A stretch of 64,000 nt of DNA from CAWGYT01 sp963826795 (GCA_963826795.1 CAWGYT010000010.1:806001-870000); one strand, 5' to 3'. Shown: positions 9,482 through 20,165, numbered from the stretch's first letter. Notes: generated from the letters alone by a model not told the origin. A program made the numbers and translations.

Positions 9482-9604
9482 CGACCTGGCCCAACGGCGT
9501 CGCGACCGAGTGACGCGGTCTCAAGCTGTTGGCGGCTCCCTTTCGACGCGTTTGGCCGGTCAGGGAGTCCCGCCCGGACCGGCCTCCATCCATTCGAGGG
9601 TTCG

Positions 9605-12151
9605 ATGACGAGACGAATGACGACTTGGCCCCACTTAGGTAGTTGTTGGAATCCAGCGATCGGCCGCGTCGCGCGCGGTGTTCGAGCCGCGTTGACGGTT
9701 TGGGTCACGCTCTCCAGCGGCGCGGGCCTTGTGCGAAGTGAAATCTGCGTCTATCCGGCCAGTGTCCGGCTGACGGGACCTTACGCGATCCAGCGGCTGA
9801 TGGTCCAGCGGCTGGATGGTGCCGTCGCGGTGGGAGATCTGACCGAGCAAGCCGTATGGCAGTCCAGCGACGACACGGTGGTCCGCGTCGAGAATCACAT
9901 GGCCCATCCCGTCTCCTCCGGTGTCGCGACGCTGAGCGTGCGAACTCCGGAGGGCGAGGCGGAGGTGCCCGTCGTCGTGGAAGGTTTCGAGCGGCCCGGG
10001 CGATGGGAGTTTCGCCGCCACGTGCTGCCCGTCTTGTCCCGGGCGGGATGCAATGCCGGGGCCTGTCATGGGGCGCTCGCCGGGAAGGGCGGATTTCGCC
10101 TTTCATTGCGGGGCTACAACCCCGACGGTGATTACCTGACGATCACGCGCGAGTCGCTCGGCCGGCGAATCGAATTGGCCGACCCCGGACAGAGTCTGCT
10201 GCTGGCGAAGCCAACCGGTGCCGTTCCACACAAGGGTGGATTGCGGCTGGACCCGGAAAGCCGCGAGTTTCAGGTGCTGGCCGAATGGATCCAGCAAGGC
10301 GCCGCTGCCCCTCGAGACGACGATCCGCGACTGCTTCGAATCGAGGTTCACCCGGCCGAATCGCGGTTGCGGCCCGACGTTCAGCAGCCGCTGCTGGTGA
10401 CCGCCCATTACGCCGACGGGCGGCAAGAAGACGTCACGGGCTGGGCGAAATTTTCCAGTTCCGACGAAACGGTGGCAAGCGTCGATGAACACGGCCGAGT
10501 GACCGTTCAGGGGCACGGCGAAGGAGCCGTCGTGGTCTGGTTTTCCAGCCAATTGGCGCTCGCCCGCGTCGTCTCACCCTTTGAAAATCAAGTGGACGCA
10601 GGGCGTTTCACGGCGACCGAGCAGGCGAATTTCGTGGATCGGCTGGTGCTCCGAAAACTGGCTCAGTTGAATCTCGAGCCCTCCCCGCGATGTGACGACA
10701 CGACGTTTCTCCGTCGCGCCTCGCTCGACACGCTGGGCCGCCTGCCCACCGTCGCGGAAGTGCAGCGGTTCGTCGCCGACGCGCGTCTCGACAAGCGTCG
10801 TCTGTTGATTGACGACCTGCTGACGCGGGAAGACTACGTCGATTACTGGAGCTACAAGTGGTCGGACTTGCTCCTGGTCAGTGGCCGTCGACTCAGACCT
10901 CCGGCGGTAAAGGCCTATTCCAACTGGATTCGGGGGCACGTGGCCGCCAATACGCGTTGGGATGAAATGGTCCGCGAAATCCTGACCGCCACGGGCAACA
11001 GCCTGGAAAATGGAGCGACGAACTTCTATGCGTTGCACCAGGACCCCGAGACCATGTCCGAAAATGTCTGCCAAGCCTTTCTCGGGCTTTCGATCGGCTG
11101 CGCGAAGTGCCACAACCATCCGCTCGAGAAATGGACGAACAACGAGTACTACGCGATGGCCAATTTCTTCTCGCGCGTCAAGGCCAAAGGCTGGGGCGGC
11201 GATGCCCGCAGTGGCGATGGTGGACGGACCCTGTTTACCGTGAACCAAGGCGAATTGATGCAGCCGTTGACCGGCCAACCCCAGCATCCCCAACCGCTCG
11301 ACGGCGATCCCTTGCCGGACCGCTATCCCGAGGATCGACGCGCGTATCTGGCCGACTGGCTCGTTTCACCTGACAACCCGTACTTCAGCCGTGCGATCGC
11401 CAATCGGATTTGGGCGAACTTCATGGGACGCGGAATCGTCGAGCCGGTGGATGACCTGCGGGTGTCGAACCCCGCCCGCAACGAGCCGCTGCTGGCCGCC
11501 TTGAGCGACTATCTGGTGCAGTCCGACTTTGATCTGAAAGCCCTCATGCGTGTGATCTTGAATTCAGAAACGTATCAACGCGCGAGCGAACCCCTGCCGA
11601 CGAATGTTGCCGACCAGCACTACTTCAGCCGCTACTTCCCCCGCCGCCTCTCCGCCGAAGTGCTGCTCGATGCGATCTCGCAAGTGACCGACGTGCCCAG
11701 CCGCTTTGAGCAGATCGGCTACGACGGGAACGATTTTGAGAAGACGGACGAGTACCCCCTCGGGACACGCGCCATTCAACTGTCCGATTCCGCGGTTGTA
11801 TCCAACTTTCTCTCGACGTTCGGGCGCAATGAACGCGACATCACTTGTGAATGTGAGCGATCCAACACGCCGAGCATCGTCCAGGTGCTGCACTTGAGCA
11901 ACGGCACGACCATCAATGATCGACTCAAGGCGGAAAACAATTGTGTGCAACAAGCATTGGACCGTCAGCGGCCCTGGCACGAAGTTGTCGACGAGGCGTT
12001 TCTGCGGACCGTCTCACGAACTCCTTCCCAGGCCGAAATCGCACAGCTCGTGGCCGAGCTTGAAGCGGCTCCGGATGCGGATCGGCGGGAGCTCATCGAA
12101 GACTTGTACTGGAGTCTGATGAGCACTCGCGAATTCCTGTTCAACCATTGA
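9605..12151 (+). CDS. PSCyt2/PSD1 (DUF1549-DUF1553) protein with Big_2-like domains and two heme-type Cys-His motifs
   Basis: An 848-residue secreted protein. The N-terminal third contains two bacterial Ig-like (Big_2-like) stretches (around residues 45-125 and 240-310, SSDETVASVD) flanking a CNAGACHG motif (Cys149, Cys154, His155). DUF1549 follows from about residue 340 (FLRRASLDTLGRLPT), with CAKCH at 499-503, a true CxxCH heme site. DUF1553 covers about residues 575-840 (NRIWANFMGRGIVEPVDD, later NGTTIND). The family is planctomycete-specific and of unknown function; the heme motifs suggest electron transfer or heme binding in the periplasm. It is the middle gene of the operon. Confidence 0.9.
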   Translation: MTRRMTTWPHLGSCWNPAIGRVARGVRAALTVWVTLSSGAGLVRSEICVYPASVRLTGPYAIQRLMVQRLDGAVAVGDLTEQAVWQSSDDTVVRVENHMAHPVSSGVATLSVRTPEGEAEVPVVVEGFERPGRWEFRRHVLPVLSRAGCNAGACHGALAGKGGFRLSLRGYNPDGDYLTITRESLGRRIELADPGQSLLLAKPTGAVPHKGGLRLDPESREFQVLAEWIQQGAAAPRDDDPRLLRIEVHPAESRLRPDVQQPLLVTAHYADGRQEDVTGWAKFSSSDETVASVDEHGRVTVQGHGEGAVVVWFSSQLALARVVSPFENQVDAGRFTATEQANFVDRLVLRKLAQLNLEPSPRCDDTTFLRRASLDTLGRLPTVAEVQRFVADARLDKRRLLIDDLLTREDYVDYWSYKWSDLLLVSGRRLRPPAVKAYSNWIRGHVAANTRWDEMVREILTATGNSLENGATNFYALHQDPETMSENVCQAFLGLSIGCAKCHNHPLEKWTNNEYYAMANFFSRVKAKGWGGDARSGDGGRTLFTVNQGELMQPLTGQPQHPQPLDGDPLPDRYPEDRRAYLADWLVSPDNPYFSRAIANRIWANFMGRGIVEPVDDLRVSNPARNEPLLAALSDYLVQSDFDLKALMRVILNSETYQRASEPLPTNVADQHYFSRYFPRRLSAEVLLDAISQVTDVPSRFEQIGYDGNDFEKTDEYPLGTRAIQLSDSAVVSNFLSTFGRNERDITCECERSNTPSIVQVLHLSNGTTINDRLKAENNCVQQALDRQRPWHEVVDEAFLRTVSRTPSQAEIAQLVAELEAAPDADRRELIEDLYWSLMSTREFLFNH

Positions 12152-12197
12152 TTTTCCGTTCCAATCGATGATTCCCAGTTTCAAAACGTGGTGCGCG

Positions 12198-14996
12198 ATG
12201 AAACCTTACTTGCGGAGAATGTGGATCCTGCTCTGCTTGATCGCTCCGGCTCGCGGGGCCGACTTCCAACGTGACGTGGCCCCGGTCCTCACGAAGTATT
12301 GTGCCGGGTGCCACAATCGGCAGGATCGCGAAGGCGAATTGTCGGTCCAGGGACTGTCTGACCTGGCGGCCGGAGGTGAGCACGGACCCGTTCTGGTGCC
12401 CGGCGACAGCGGAGCGAGCCGGCTAATTCAGGTCCTGATCGGAGCAGCCGAGCCTTCGATGCCGCCGGAGGGTGAAGTTCGGCCAAGTCAGGCGGAATTG
12501 GCGCTGTTGCGGGCCTGGATCGATGCGGGCGCGATGGAATCCCCCGCGGAAGTCCCGTCGACTTCGCCGTTTGCCGAACTGGCACCCAGCGCGGCGCCGA
12601 AGCCGATCACCGCGGTCGCGATCGCCCATCACGCGGATTTCGTGGCCGTTGGCCGCTTCCAAAATGTCGATTTGATGACCGCCGACCAGCGGCTCATCCA
12701 TCGGCTCACAGGCCATCCCGGCAAGGTCAACGCGATCTCGTTTCATCCCAACGACGCCACCGTCTTGATCGGAACTGGCGTCAATGGCGTGTCGGGCGAG
12801 GTATGGATCTGGGACACGCAGTCGGGCCGGCTGCTCCGCACACTGAAAGGGCACGAGGACGCCGTTTACGCCGTCGCCCCCAGCCCCGATGGCCGCTGGC
12901 TCGCGACGGCAGGATACGATCGACAGATCCGAATCTGGGACCTCGGCTCAGGAACCCTGACGCAAACTTTGCACGGCCACAACGGGCCCGTCTTCGACCT
13001 TTCTTTTGGGCCGGACAGCCGTATTCTGGCAAGTGCCAGCGCGGACGCCACCGTCAAGGTCTGGGATACGCGGACCGGGCAACGCCTGGATACGCTCAGC
13101 CAACCGCTTAAGGAGCAGTTGTCCGTTGAGATTAGCCCGGATGGAAAGTGGCTGGTCGCCGCGGGGGCCGATAATCGCATTCGCGTTTGGCAGCTGATTT
13201 CAATCGATCAGCCCCGCATTAATCCCTTACGAATGGCCCGATACGCCCATGAGCAGGCCGTGCTGAGCGTCCGTTTTTCACCCGACGGGAATCGCCTGGT
13301 GAGCGTCTCAGCCGACCGCACACTGAAGATCTGGTCGGCCGATGAGCTGCAGCAGCTGGCGGTGTATCCGCAGCCGGGGGACGTGGCGGAAGCGTTGGCT
13401 GTTTCGCCCGCCTCGCAGGTGCTCGTAGGCCGCATGGATGGCAGCTTGGCCACGTATCCGCTGAACTCAAGCCAGGACGATGCCCCGAACTCGAAAATCC
13501 AGTCGCCCCCGAGCGATGCAGCCGAGGTCGCCTCCACGCCGGAGACGCGGACCGAATCGGTCGAATTGGCCGAGCAGGAACCGAACGGCGAACTGGCCGG
13601 GGCCCAGCCAATTGAGCTGCCGGCCCGGATCACCGGCAAGATCTCGGCAGGCCCGGGCGAAAGCGCGGACCTGGACGTTTTTCGCTTCGCGGCGCGGCGG
13701 GGCGAAGCGTGGACGTTTGAAGTCAAGGCGGCTCGATCGGGCTCGTCCCTCGACTCGCGGATCCGCATCCTCGACGCTCGTGGAATGCCTGTCCCACGCG
13801 TGCTGCTGCGAGCTGTTCGGGACTCGTATTTCACGTTTCGTGGTAAGGATTCGTCACAAACCGGTGACTTCCGCTTGCACAACTGGGAGGAAATGCAGTT
13901 GAACCAGTTGCTGTATTGCGATGGCGAGGTTGTCAAGCTGTACCATTATCCGCGTGGACCCGACTCGGGCTTCAATGTCTATCCGAATTTCGGCAAGCGG
14001 CATGGCTTCTTTGACACCACGCCGATTACTCACGCCCTCCAAGAACCGTGTTACGTCGTGGAGCCCTATCCGCCCGGGACCCCGCTGCCACCAAACGGCT
14101 TGCCGGTCTTCGCGATCGATTTCGAAAATGACGACGAAAGCCAAGGGCGATTCGGAGCGGATTCAGTGTTGTCCTTTACGGCGCCCGAGGACGGCGTTTA
14201 CTACTGCCTGCTGGACGATGTTCGGCAACTGTCGGGCGACGACTTCGGTTACGAACTGTCCGTGCGACGGCCGGCTCCCGATTTTCACGTCAAGCTGCTG
14301 AATGACAAGTTGGCCGTTCCGCAAGGAGCCGGCCGGAAGTTCGGGGTGGAGCTGGAGCGGATCGATGGCTTCCAAGGCGAAGTCGTCTTGGAGATCGAGG
14401 GGATTCCGCCCGGATACGGGGTGACGTCTCCGTTGGTCATTGAGGCCGGCCAATTTCGCGCTTGGGGAACGGTCTACGCCCTGCCGAGCGACGAGCGACC
14501 CGTCCTGCCCGAAGAGTTGCGGATGGCGGTGTTTGCGACGGCCCATCTTCCCAGTGGCTCGATTCGCCGGCAGGTGGGGCAGCTGGGGCCGATTGAAGCT
14601 CAGGACGCTCCCAAGCTGGCGGTTGAGTTCTCGTCGGGCGTCGAAGGCGTCGATCCGCAGGTGATTCAGATCGAGGCCGGAAAGACAGCGACGGCTCTAA
14701 TCCGAATTCGTCGGGAGGGCCATACCGATCGCGTCGGCTTCGGCAGCGAAGAGGCCGTCGTCAATGCGCCCCATGGCGTCTATGTGGGAAACATCGGCCT
14801 CAACGGAGTCTTGATTACGGAGGAGGAGACGGAGCGAACCGTCTTCCTCAAGGCCGAACCGTGGGTCGCGCCGCAAGAACGTCCGGTTTTCGTCGAGGCC
14901 AACGCGCACGGAAACCCGACGTCGTACCCAATCCTCATCCGCGTTGTCCCGCCTCGCGGTGCGCCGTCAGGTGGCCGCGCGAGCGGCGGCGGATAG
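12198..14996 (+). CDS. Cytochrome c-like domain (PSCyt1) fused to WD40 propeller and PPC-like domain
   Basis: A signal peptide (MKPYLRRMWILLCLIAPARG) precedes a CAGCH heme motif at about residues 35-39 and the family segment GDSGASRLIQ. At least six WD40 blades follow (residues roughly 150-430), with GHEDAVYAV, IRIWDLGSG and VKVWDTRTG. The middle section (EQEPNGELAGAQPIELP) resembles a pre-peptidase C-terminal (PPC) domain, and the last third is beta-rich and unassigned. The ATG at 12198 is preferred because it directly precedes the signal sequence; 12168 is the alternative. Probably exported. Third gene of the operon, 46 bases after the second. Confidence 0.85.
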   Translation: MKPYLRRMWILLCLIAPARGADFQRDVAPVLTKYCAGCHNRQDREGELSVQGLSDLAAGGEHGPVLVPGDSGASRLIQVLIGAAEPSMPPEGEVRPSQAELALLRAWIDAGAMESPAEVPSTSPFAELAPSAAPKPITAVAIAHHADFVAVGRFQNVDLMTADQRLIHRLTGHPGKVNAISFHPNDATVLIGTGVNGVSGEVWIWDTQSGRLLRTLKGHEDAVYAVAPSPDGRWLATAGYDRQIRIWDLGSGTLTQTLHGHNGPVFDLSFGPDSRILASASADATVKVWDTRTGQRLDTLSQPLKEQLSVEISPDGKWLVAAGADNRIRVWQLISIDQPRINPLRMARYAHEQAVLSVRFSPDGNRLVSVSADRTLKIWSADELQQLAVYPQPGDVAEALAVSPASQVLVGRMDGSLATYPLNSSQDDAPNSKIQSPPSDAAEVASTPETRTESVELAEQEPNGELAGAQPIELPARITGKISAGPGESADLDVFRFAARRGEAWTFEVKAARSGSSLDSRIRILDARGMPVPRVLLRAVRDSYFTFRGKDSSQTGDFRLHNWEEMQLNQLLYCDGEVVKLYHYPRGPDSGFNVYPNFGKRHGFFDTTPITHALQEPCYVVEPYPPGTPLPPNGLPVFAIDFENDDESQGRFGADSVLSFTAPEDGVYYCLLDDVRQLSGDDFGYELSVRRPAPDFHVKLLNDKLAVPQGAGRKFGVELERIDGFQGEVVLEIEGIPPGYGVTSPLVIEAGQFRAWGTVYALPSDERPVLPEELRMAVFATAHLPSGSIRRQVGQLGPIEAQDAPKLAVEFSSGVEGVDPQVIQIEAGKTATALIRIRREGHTDRVGFGSEEAVVNAPHGVYVGNIGLNGVLITEEETERTVFLKAEPWVAPQERPVFVEANAHGNPTSYPILIRVVPPRGAPSGGRASGGG

Positions 14997-15076
14997 CACC
15001 CGCCGATCGGCATCACGGCGTGTTCGTCGCTTGCACGCCGTTGGCCGCTACACGCCCACGCTTTGGTCTTGCGCCA

Positions 15077-15671
15077 CTACTCTTCGGTCGTGACGACCTT
15101 GGTAGCAGGCTTTTCCACGGGCAAATCGGCGGGCTTCGTCTGAGCAGGCTTTGCGACGTGAGCGGTTGGCTTGGCCGGTCCCGCGTGACCCTTGGGTGCG
15201 AAAATCAACACCATCGCGGCTCCGATCCCGACCATCACCACTCCGGCCAGGAAGAAGGGAAGCTTGGCCCCCGTGTCCCGCATCGAAACTCCGCTGAAGT
15301 ACATCGAGACCAGCACGTTGACGATCGGTGCCCCGCCGAAAACCAGCGGCATCACGAAGATCGGCTTCCCTCCGCTGGTCAGCGCCAGAATAATGCCCAA
15401 GGCCCCGAATGCCCCCGCATCCCGCCGCCATACTCCAGGAAATGCCGCTAAATCGCCATCCCCCGCCGAGTTTTCCCATCGCGGACAGCGCCAGCACCGG
15501 GATGATGATGGCGACGATGAAATACGCGGCACCCACGCAAATCAGCGGTTTGAGCCGATCGTTGTCCAGGTAGCCCTGTCCCTTATGGAGGACCGGACCG
15601 TACATCCCCCAACAAAGGACGGTGAGCGCAATTCCGGGCAAAGCCAAAATAACCTCTCGAATCGACGTCAT
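15077..15671 (-). CDS. Multi-pass membrane protein of unknown function, frameshifted in a C5 tract
   Basis: The N-terminal part has three or more membrane segments (VILALPGIALTVLCWGMY; LKPLICVGAAYFIVAIIIPVLAL). The C-terminal part continues in the next frame with further segments (FVMPLVFGGAPIVNVLVSM; LPFFLAGVVMVGIGAAMVLIF) and an Ala/Pro/Lys tail. The change of frame falls at the run of five C at 15412-15416; removing one base gives a continuous protein of about 198 residues. The start at 15671 is preceded by GGAG eight bases upstream. I do not recognise the family with confidence. The distribution of segments is transporter-like. Confidence 0.6.
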
Positions 15672-15761
15672 GAACGCATCTCCGCGCGGATCGTAGGAAC
15701 GGACTGGTCGAGGTTGCAGTCTACCACGATTGGCTCGCGAGCGCAAGCGGCGGGGTCTTTG

Positions 15762-18700
15762 TCAATCGCCCCGCAACGCTTGCATCAGAGGCGCCCGGAC
15801 CATGGGCCGCAGAGCCAGGTAACCGGTCGTCATGCCCACCGCGAGAATCGTTCCTAAGACGACCGCCAGCGTCTCCCAGGGAGGACGCACGTCCGTGGTC
15901 CATGCGTGAGGAATCACCGCGACCAGGGCGGCGACGACGCCGACTCCCAATCCCCCCACGAGCAATGTGACGTGCTCCAGCAAAACGAGGCGGCGGAGCC
16001 GCTGCTGGCTGAAGCCCGTGGCCCGCAAGAGTGCGAGTTCACCCCGCCGCTCAAAAACACTTCGCAACTGAACGGCGACCAGGCCGAACGTGCCGAGCAG
16101 CAAGCCCAGTCCGCCGAGGCTTTGGAACGTCGAGAGGTAGGTATTCTGAACGGCGAGCAGATTTTCCAGCAAGGCGCGTGTCTCGGTCACGACCAACCCC
16201 TGGTCGCGGTAGAGATCCTCGAGCGTCTGACGCACGCCCTCCTGGGCATCGACCGGACATGCGACAGTCAGAAACTGGTATCCACTGAGCTGCGGAAACT
16301 GCTCGAGTAGCGCACGTTCGCCGACCAGCAGCGAGCCCTGAAGGACGCTATTGGCTAGGAGGCCAACCACGCGAAAACGGATTGGGCCGGCCGCTTCGTA
16401 ATCCAGCTGAAACTCTTCTCCAATGCCGCCGTAGAGATGCAAGCTGTACATCGCCGTATTCTTGTCCAACACGACCGGGACGACGCCCGCCGAAGCTTCT
16501 TGCAGCAGGTGCCAGGGGTTGGTCCTGGCCGATTCCGATTCGGCCGCGGACGCGGCCCAACCGAACGGCGTGCTGTCAGGTTCGTCGTAGTGCGCGATGA
16601 AGTTGTCGCTCACGCCCAACAACCGCGGGCGGTGCGCCTGATACAGATTGCGGCAACTCGCGTCGTCACCGGGCTGCAATCGCAACGCGAAAATCGTCGC
16701 GTGATCCAGCTTCGTTGCCTGGCTGCCGAGCAGGTCCAAACGTGTGGCCGGGTCGTTCAGATCGTCGAAGATCGGAATGTCGGTCTGAGCCAGCAGAGGA
16801 AAGCCACCGGTTCCCTGCTCGGTTGGGGCCAAGCGAAAGGCACTGACCGCGACGATCAGGAAACAGGCCATTGCCATGAGGCCCAGGGTTAAGGTACTGC
16901 GACTGGGATTTCGCGCGAGATTGCGGACGACAAGTTGCCGGAATCCAAACTGGCGTGAGCGTCCGACTTGGGGTCGTCGCAGGAATTCGGAGATCTGCAG
17001 CAACAGCGCGGCCATCACGCCGCCGCCGCATCCGAAGAAGGCAATCGCCTGGGACTCGCCACGCAACCTGGTGGCGAAAATCCCCGACCCGACTGCGACG
17101 AGGGATAGTGCCACGATGGTCCACTTGGCCCATTGTCGCGCTTTGACCGCGGCTGCGGGGCCGTCTTGAAGTTGTTTTGCCAGGAGGGCTCGCAGTGAGG
17201 CGCGTCGCAGGCCGGCAAGCGTGACTCGAATCGTGAGGATCGACGTCATCACGCCCACGACCATCCCAATCGGCAGCGTGAATGGACCCAGATGGAGCTC
17301 GAGGAATGGCGTGACGACGGCATCCAGCCACCAGGTTCGTAATCCGGCGATCATCAGGGCTGCATAGCCAACGCCCGCCACCGCGCCCGCCACCGCTCCG
17401 AGAATAGCTAAGAGCCAACCCTCGACCGAAAACAGATGAGCGACGCGGCCGCGATTCAATCCGACCGCCAGCAACAGCCCAACTTCGCTGGCTCGCTGTT
17501 CCAGGCTGAGGCGAAACAGGAGGCTCACCAACATCAAGGCGGCCGCGATGATGAAGACGCTGAAGAGCAGGAACAGGATGTTAAAAGGCGTGGAGCCCCG
17601 TGATGCCCTCAGTCCGTCCTGCTTGACGTGCAACAGGCTCAGCCCGAACGCAACCGGATCTGCTTGGATTGCGTCCCGTAATCGCTGCTCGACGGCGGCA
17701 ATCTGGTCCGGAGACGTGGCCGCAATCCGAATCGACGTGGTCGACCCGAACCGGCTGCCCCACAGCCGCACGCCCGTGGACATGTTGACAAAGGCCTTGG
17801 GCGTCGTTCGATACTCGTCCCAATAGTCTTCATCCTCAGGCTGCCGAATGCGGTCATACGAAAACGGGAACGGCGGATCCCAGGCGTCAATCGACTCCTG
17901 GTCGGTAATCCCCGGCACCTCGGGCGTCAGGTCGGGATCGTTCGCGCGCGACGGCCGCTCGAAATAAACCGCCGGCCGGTCGCGCTCATAGGGGCGAGCC
18001 GGCCGGGTCAGCGGAACCACCGCCCGCAATTTCAATTCCGCCGACTGTTCCTCTGCCTTGCCGTGCGTGGTCTCTGCCGCGAAGTACGTCAGGCGAATCG
18101 AATCGCCCGGCTTCGCGTCCAAGTCGCGCGCGGCCCATTCGTTCAGCACAATCTCGTCGTCGGCCATCGGGCCGAGGGGGGTTCCTGCGGCGTCGACGAG
18201 GGGGGTCAAGCTCGGATTGGCCTCCAGTGCGCTCACCGTCGAGTAGGGAATGGAAGTCTCGCCACCGGCTCGCTCGATCCGATTCGCCAGGTACGTCAAC
18301 ACGGCTTGCGAGTCGAATCCCTCGAGCGCCGCGCGGATGGCTTGGTCGGCTGCGGGGCGAAAGAGCATCGTCTCGGTCGACAGGCTCAGATACCGAAAAA
18401 CAACCTGCGATTCGCCCGGATCGCTCTCGGACCGGGTCAGCTCGACCGGCTTCAGACGCAGGCCGGTATCCTCCAGCGTCGGTCGGATTCGCCGCCGCAG
18501 CTGGGCCAGGTCCGCGTCGTCCGGGGCCTGATTGATGGCGGGACCCGCGATCAAGATGGCGTTCACGCGACCCGGCTGCTTCAGGACGCCTTGCAGCGTC
18601 GCGATGCTGAGGAAAGCCGAGCGGGGAAGGGCCTGGCTGGCTTGCAGTGAGAACCGACCGAGTCCTTCGGCCGAGACGATTTCGATCACTTCCAGCTCGG

Positions 18701-19307
18701 CCAGGCTTTCGACTCGATCATTCTTTTCGCCCAAAGGGCTGTCGCCGGCGATGCGTGTTGCCTTGGGCAGTCTGATAACAATCCGGTCTCCCACCTGGGC
18801 TTTCAGGTCATCGGCTAAGGGGCGATTCAGGACGACCTCGCGGCCGGTGGGCTGACGCGGGAGGGGAACGACGGACCGGCCCAGCTCCCAAAAACGCTTG
18901 TCGCATCCCAGCACCGTGACCTGACCCACCCTTCGGCCCCCGGTTGAGGAGGATCGTTCGACGGTCGCCTGGCTCAGGAGGATGGCGGGAACCGCCTGAG
19001 TCAATGTGTTCAGCGGTCGAGACGTAAGATCCAGTTCAGCCGCCAACTGGGCTCGAAAGAAGTGATCGGCGACCAGGATTTCGTCGATTCGACCGAGACG
19101 TTCAAGGGTCAGTCGCTCGAGACTGGATCGCACGGAGTCTCCGACCAGCAAGGCGCCGGTCAGGACGGCGGTTCCCGCCACGATGCCCAGCATGACCGCC
19201 GAGTTGACCCGCCAGTGGTGCCGCAGACTCTGCCACGCATACGCGCGGGGAGTCAGTCCGCGACAAGTGGACGCGGTGGGAGATGGCGCTGGTGGAGTGG
19301 TCGGCAT
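15762..19307 (-). CDS. Large FtsX-like ABC transporter permease (MacB/LolC type)
   Basis: An 1181-residue permease. A first membrane segment lies near residues 37-57. A long extracytoplasmic region of roughly 500 residues follows, then an FtsX core near 570-720 (FNILFLLFSVFIIAAALML; SEVGLLLAVGLNRGRV). Two more segments and a second FtsX unit occupy the C-terminus (GELALLRATGFSQQRLRRL). The paired E..LL.A.G motifs are the coupling helices expected of FtsX permeases. With the ATPase 41 bases upstream it forms a two-gene transporter probably moving lipoprotein or another envelope substrate out of the membrane. The substrate is not predictable. Confidence 0.85.
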   Translation of the reverse strand: MPTTPPAPSPTASTCRGLTPRAYAWQSLRHHWRVNSAVMLGIVAGTAVLTGALLVGDSVRSSLERLTLERLGRIDEILVADHFFRAQLAAELDLTSRPLNTLTQAVPAILLSQATVERSSSTGGRRVGQVTVLGCDKRFWELGRSVVPLPRQPTGREVVLNRPLADDLKAQVGDRIVIRLPKATRIAGDSPLGEKNDRVESLAELEVIEIVSAEGLGRFSLQASQALPRSAFLSIATLQGVLKQPGRVNAILIAGPAINQAPDDADLAQLRRRIRPTLEDTGLRLKPVELTRSESDPGESQVVFRYLSLSTETMLFRPAADQAIRAALEGFDSQAVLTYLANRIERAGGETSIPYSTVSALEANPSLTPLVDAAGTPLGPMADDEIVLNEWAARDLDAKPGDSIRLTYFAAETTHGKAEEQSAELKLRAVVPLTRPARPYERDRPAVYFERPSRANDPDLTPEVPGITDQESIDAWDPPFPFSYDRIRQPEDEDYWDEYRTTPKAFVNMSTGVRLWGSRFGSTTSIRIAATSPDQIAAVEQRLRDAIQADPVAFGLSLLHVKQDGLRASRGSTPFNILFLLFSVFIIAAALMLVSLLFRLSLEQRASEVGLLLAVGLNRGRVAHLFSVEGWLLAILGAVAGAVAGVGYAALMIAGLRTWWLDAVVTPFLELHLGPFTLPIGMVVGVMTSILTIRVTLAGLRRASLRALLAKQLQDGPAAAVKARQWAKWTIVALSLVAVGSGIFATRLRGESQAIAFFGCGGGVMAALLLQISEFLRRPQVGRSRQFGFRQLVVRNLARNPSRSTLTLGLMAMACFLIVAVSAFRLAPTEQGTGGFPLLAQTDIPIFDDLNDPATRLDLLGSQATKLDHATIFALRLQPGDDASCRNLYQAHRPRLLGVSDNFIAHYDEPDSTPFGWAASAAESESARTNPWHLLQEASAGVVPVVLDKNTAMYSLHLYGGIGEEFQLDYEAAGPIRFRVVGLLANSVLQGSLLVGERALLEQFPQLSGYQFLTVACPVDAQEGVRQTLEDLYRDQGLVVTETRALLENLLAVQNTYLSTFQSLGGLGLLLGTFGLVAVQLRSVFERRGELALLRATGFSQQRLRRLVLLEHVTLLVGGLGVGVVAALVAVIPHAWTTDVRPPWETLAVVLGTILAVGMTTGYLALRPMVRAPLMQALRGD

Positions 19308-19348
19308 GGAATCAAAGCCCTTGATCGAAATCCGGGGACGCAGCGATT

Positions 19349-20032
19349 TCAGGCAGCGTCGCGAAGCTTTCCGAGCTCCAGCCTCAAGCAGCGCTGCAGA
19401 CGGTTTGCCATCGACTCGCTGTGGGTGACGGCGATCATCATCGTGGGCGACTCGGCGTCGCTCTGCAGTTCCAGCAACAAATCGACAATCGACGCGGCGG
19501 TGCGTTGATCCAGATTCCCCGTCGGTTCATCCGCCATCAGCAGCAGCGGCCGATAGATGAGGGCTCGGGCGATCGCGACCCGCTGGCGTTCGCCCCCGGA
19601 CAACTCGCCCGGGCGATGGCCTTGCCGTGACGCGAGGCCGACGCGGGCCAGCAGCTGCTCGGCTCGCTGGGCAATTTCTTGGCTGGCCTTGCCTTCCGCG
19701 AGCGTCGGGACGAGCACGTTTTCCAGGGCGGTTAGCTGGGGCAGTAAGTGATGGTCCTGGAATACGAACCCAATCCGCCGATTTCGAAACGCAGCCAATT
19801 CGCGTTCCGACAGCAGGAAGGGATCTTGGCCCTGGAGTGTGACACGGCCTGCGGTGGGACGATCCAGTGTCCCGATGATCTGGAGCAGTGTGCTTTTTCC
19901 TGAACCGCTGGGGCCGACGATCGCCAGGTTCTCGCCCACCGACAGTTCCAAGGAGACGTCCTGCAAAATCACCAGCGGATCGGTCGGTGTGGGGTATTCT
20001 TTCGCGAGATGTTCGACGGTAAGGTCTGGCAT
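19349..20032 (-). CDS. ABC transporter ATP-binding protein (LolD/MacB-like)
   Basis: A 227-residue ATPase with Walker A GPSGSGKST, Q-loop FVFQDHHLLP, signature LSGGERQRVAIARAL, Walker B LLLMADEPTGNLD and a switch His in MMIAVTHSES. The sequence pattern is that of the LolD/MacB subfamily which pairs with FtsX-type permeases. The start MPDLTVEH (20032) is preferred over an in-frame leader beginning at 20095. It precedes the permease gene on the minus strand and the two are most likely co-transcribed. Confidence 0.92.
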   Translation of the reverse strand: MPDLTVEHLAKEYPTPTDPLVILQDVSLELSVGENLAIVGPSGSGKSTLLQIIGTLDRPTAGRVTLQGQDPFLLSERELAAFRNRRIGFVFQDHHLLPQLTALENVLVPTLAEGKASQEIAQRAEQLLARVGLASRQGHRPGELSGGERQRVAIARALIYRPLLLMADEPTGNLDQRTAASIVDLLLELQSDAESPTMMIAVTHSESMANRLQRCLRLELGKLRDAA

Positions 20033-20165
20033 GGAACCGCGCGGGAAGCGGAAGCGGGGAACTTGATGCGACGTCTCTTCACATGCCGAGGGCAAGCGAT
20101 CGCCACCACGCTTCAGCGTACCAGCTTCGTCGCCGCGGCAAAAGCGCGGCCCGCGTCACGCCGGC

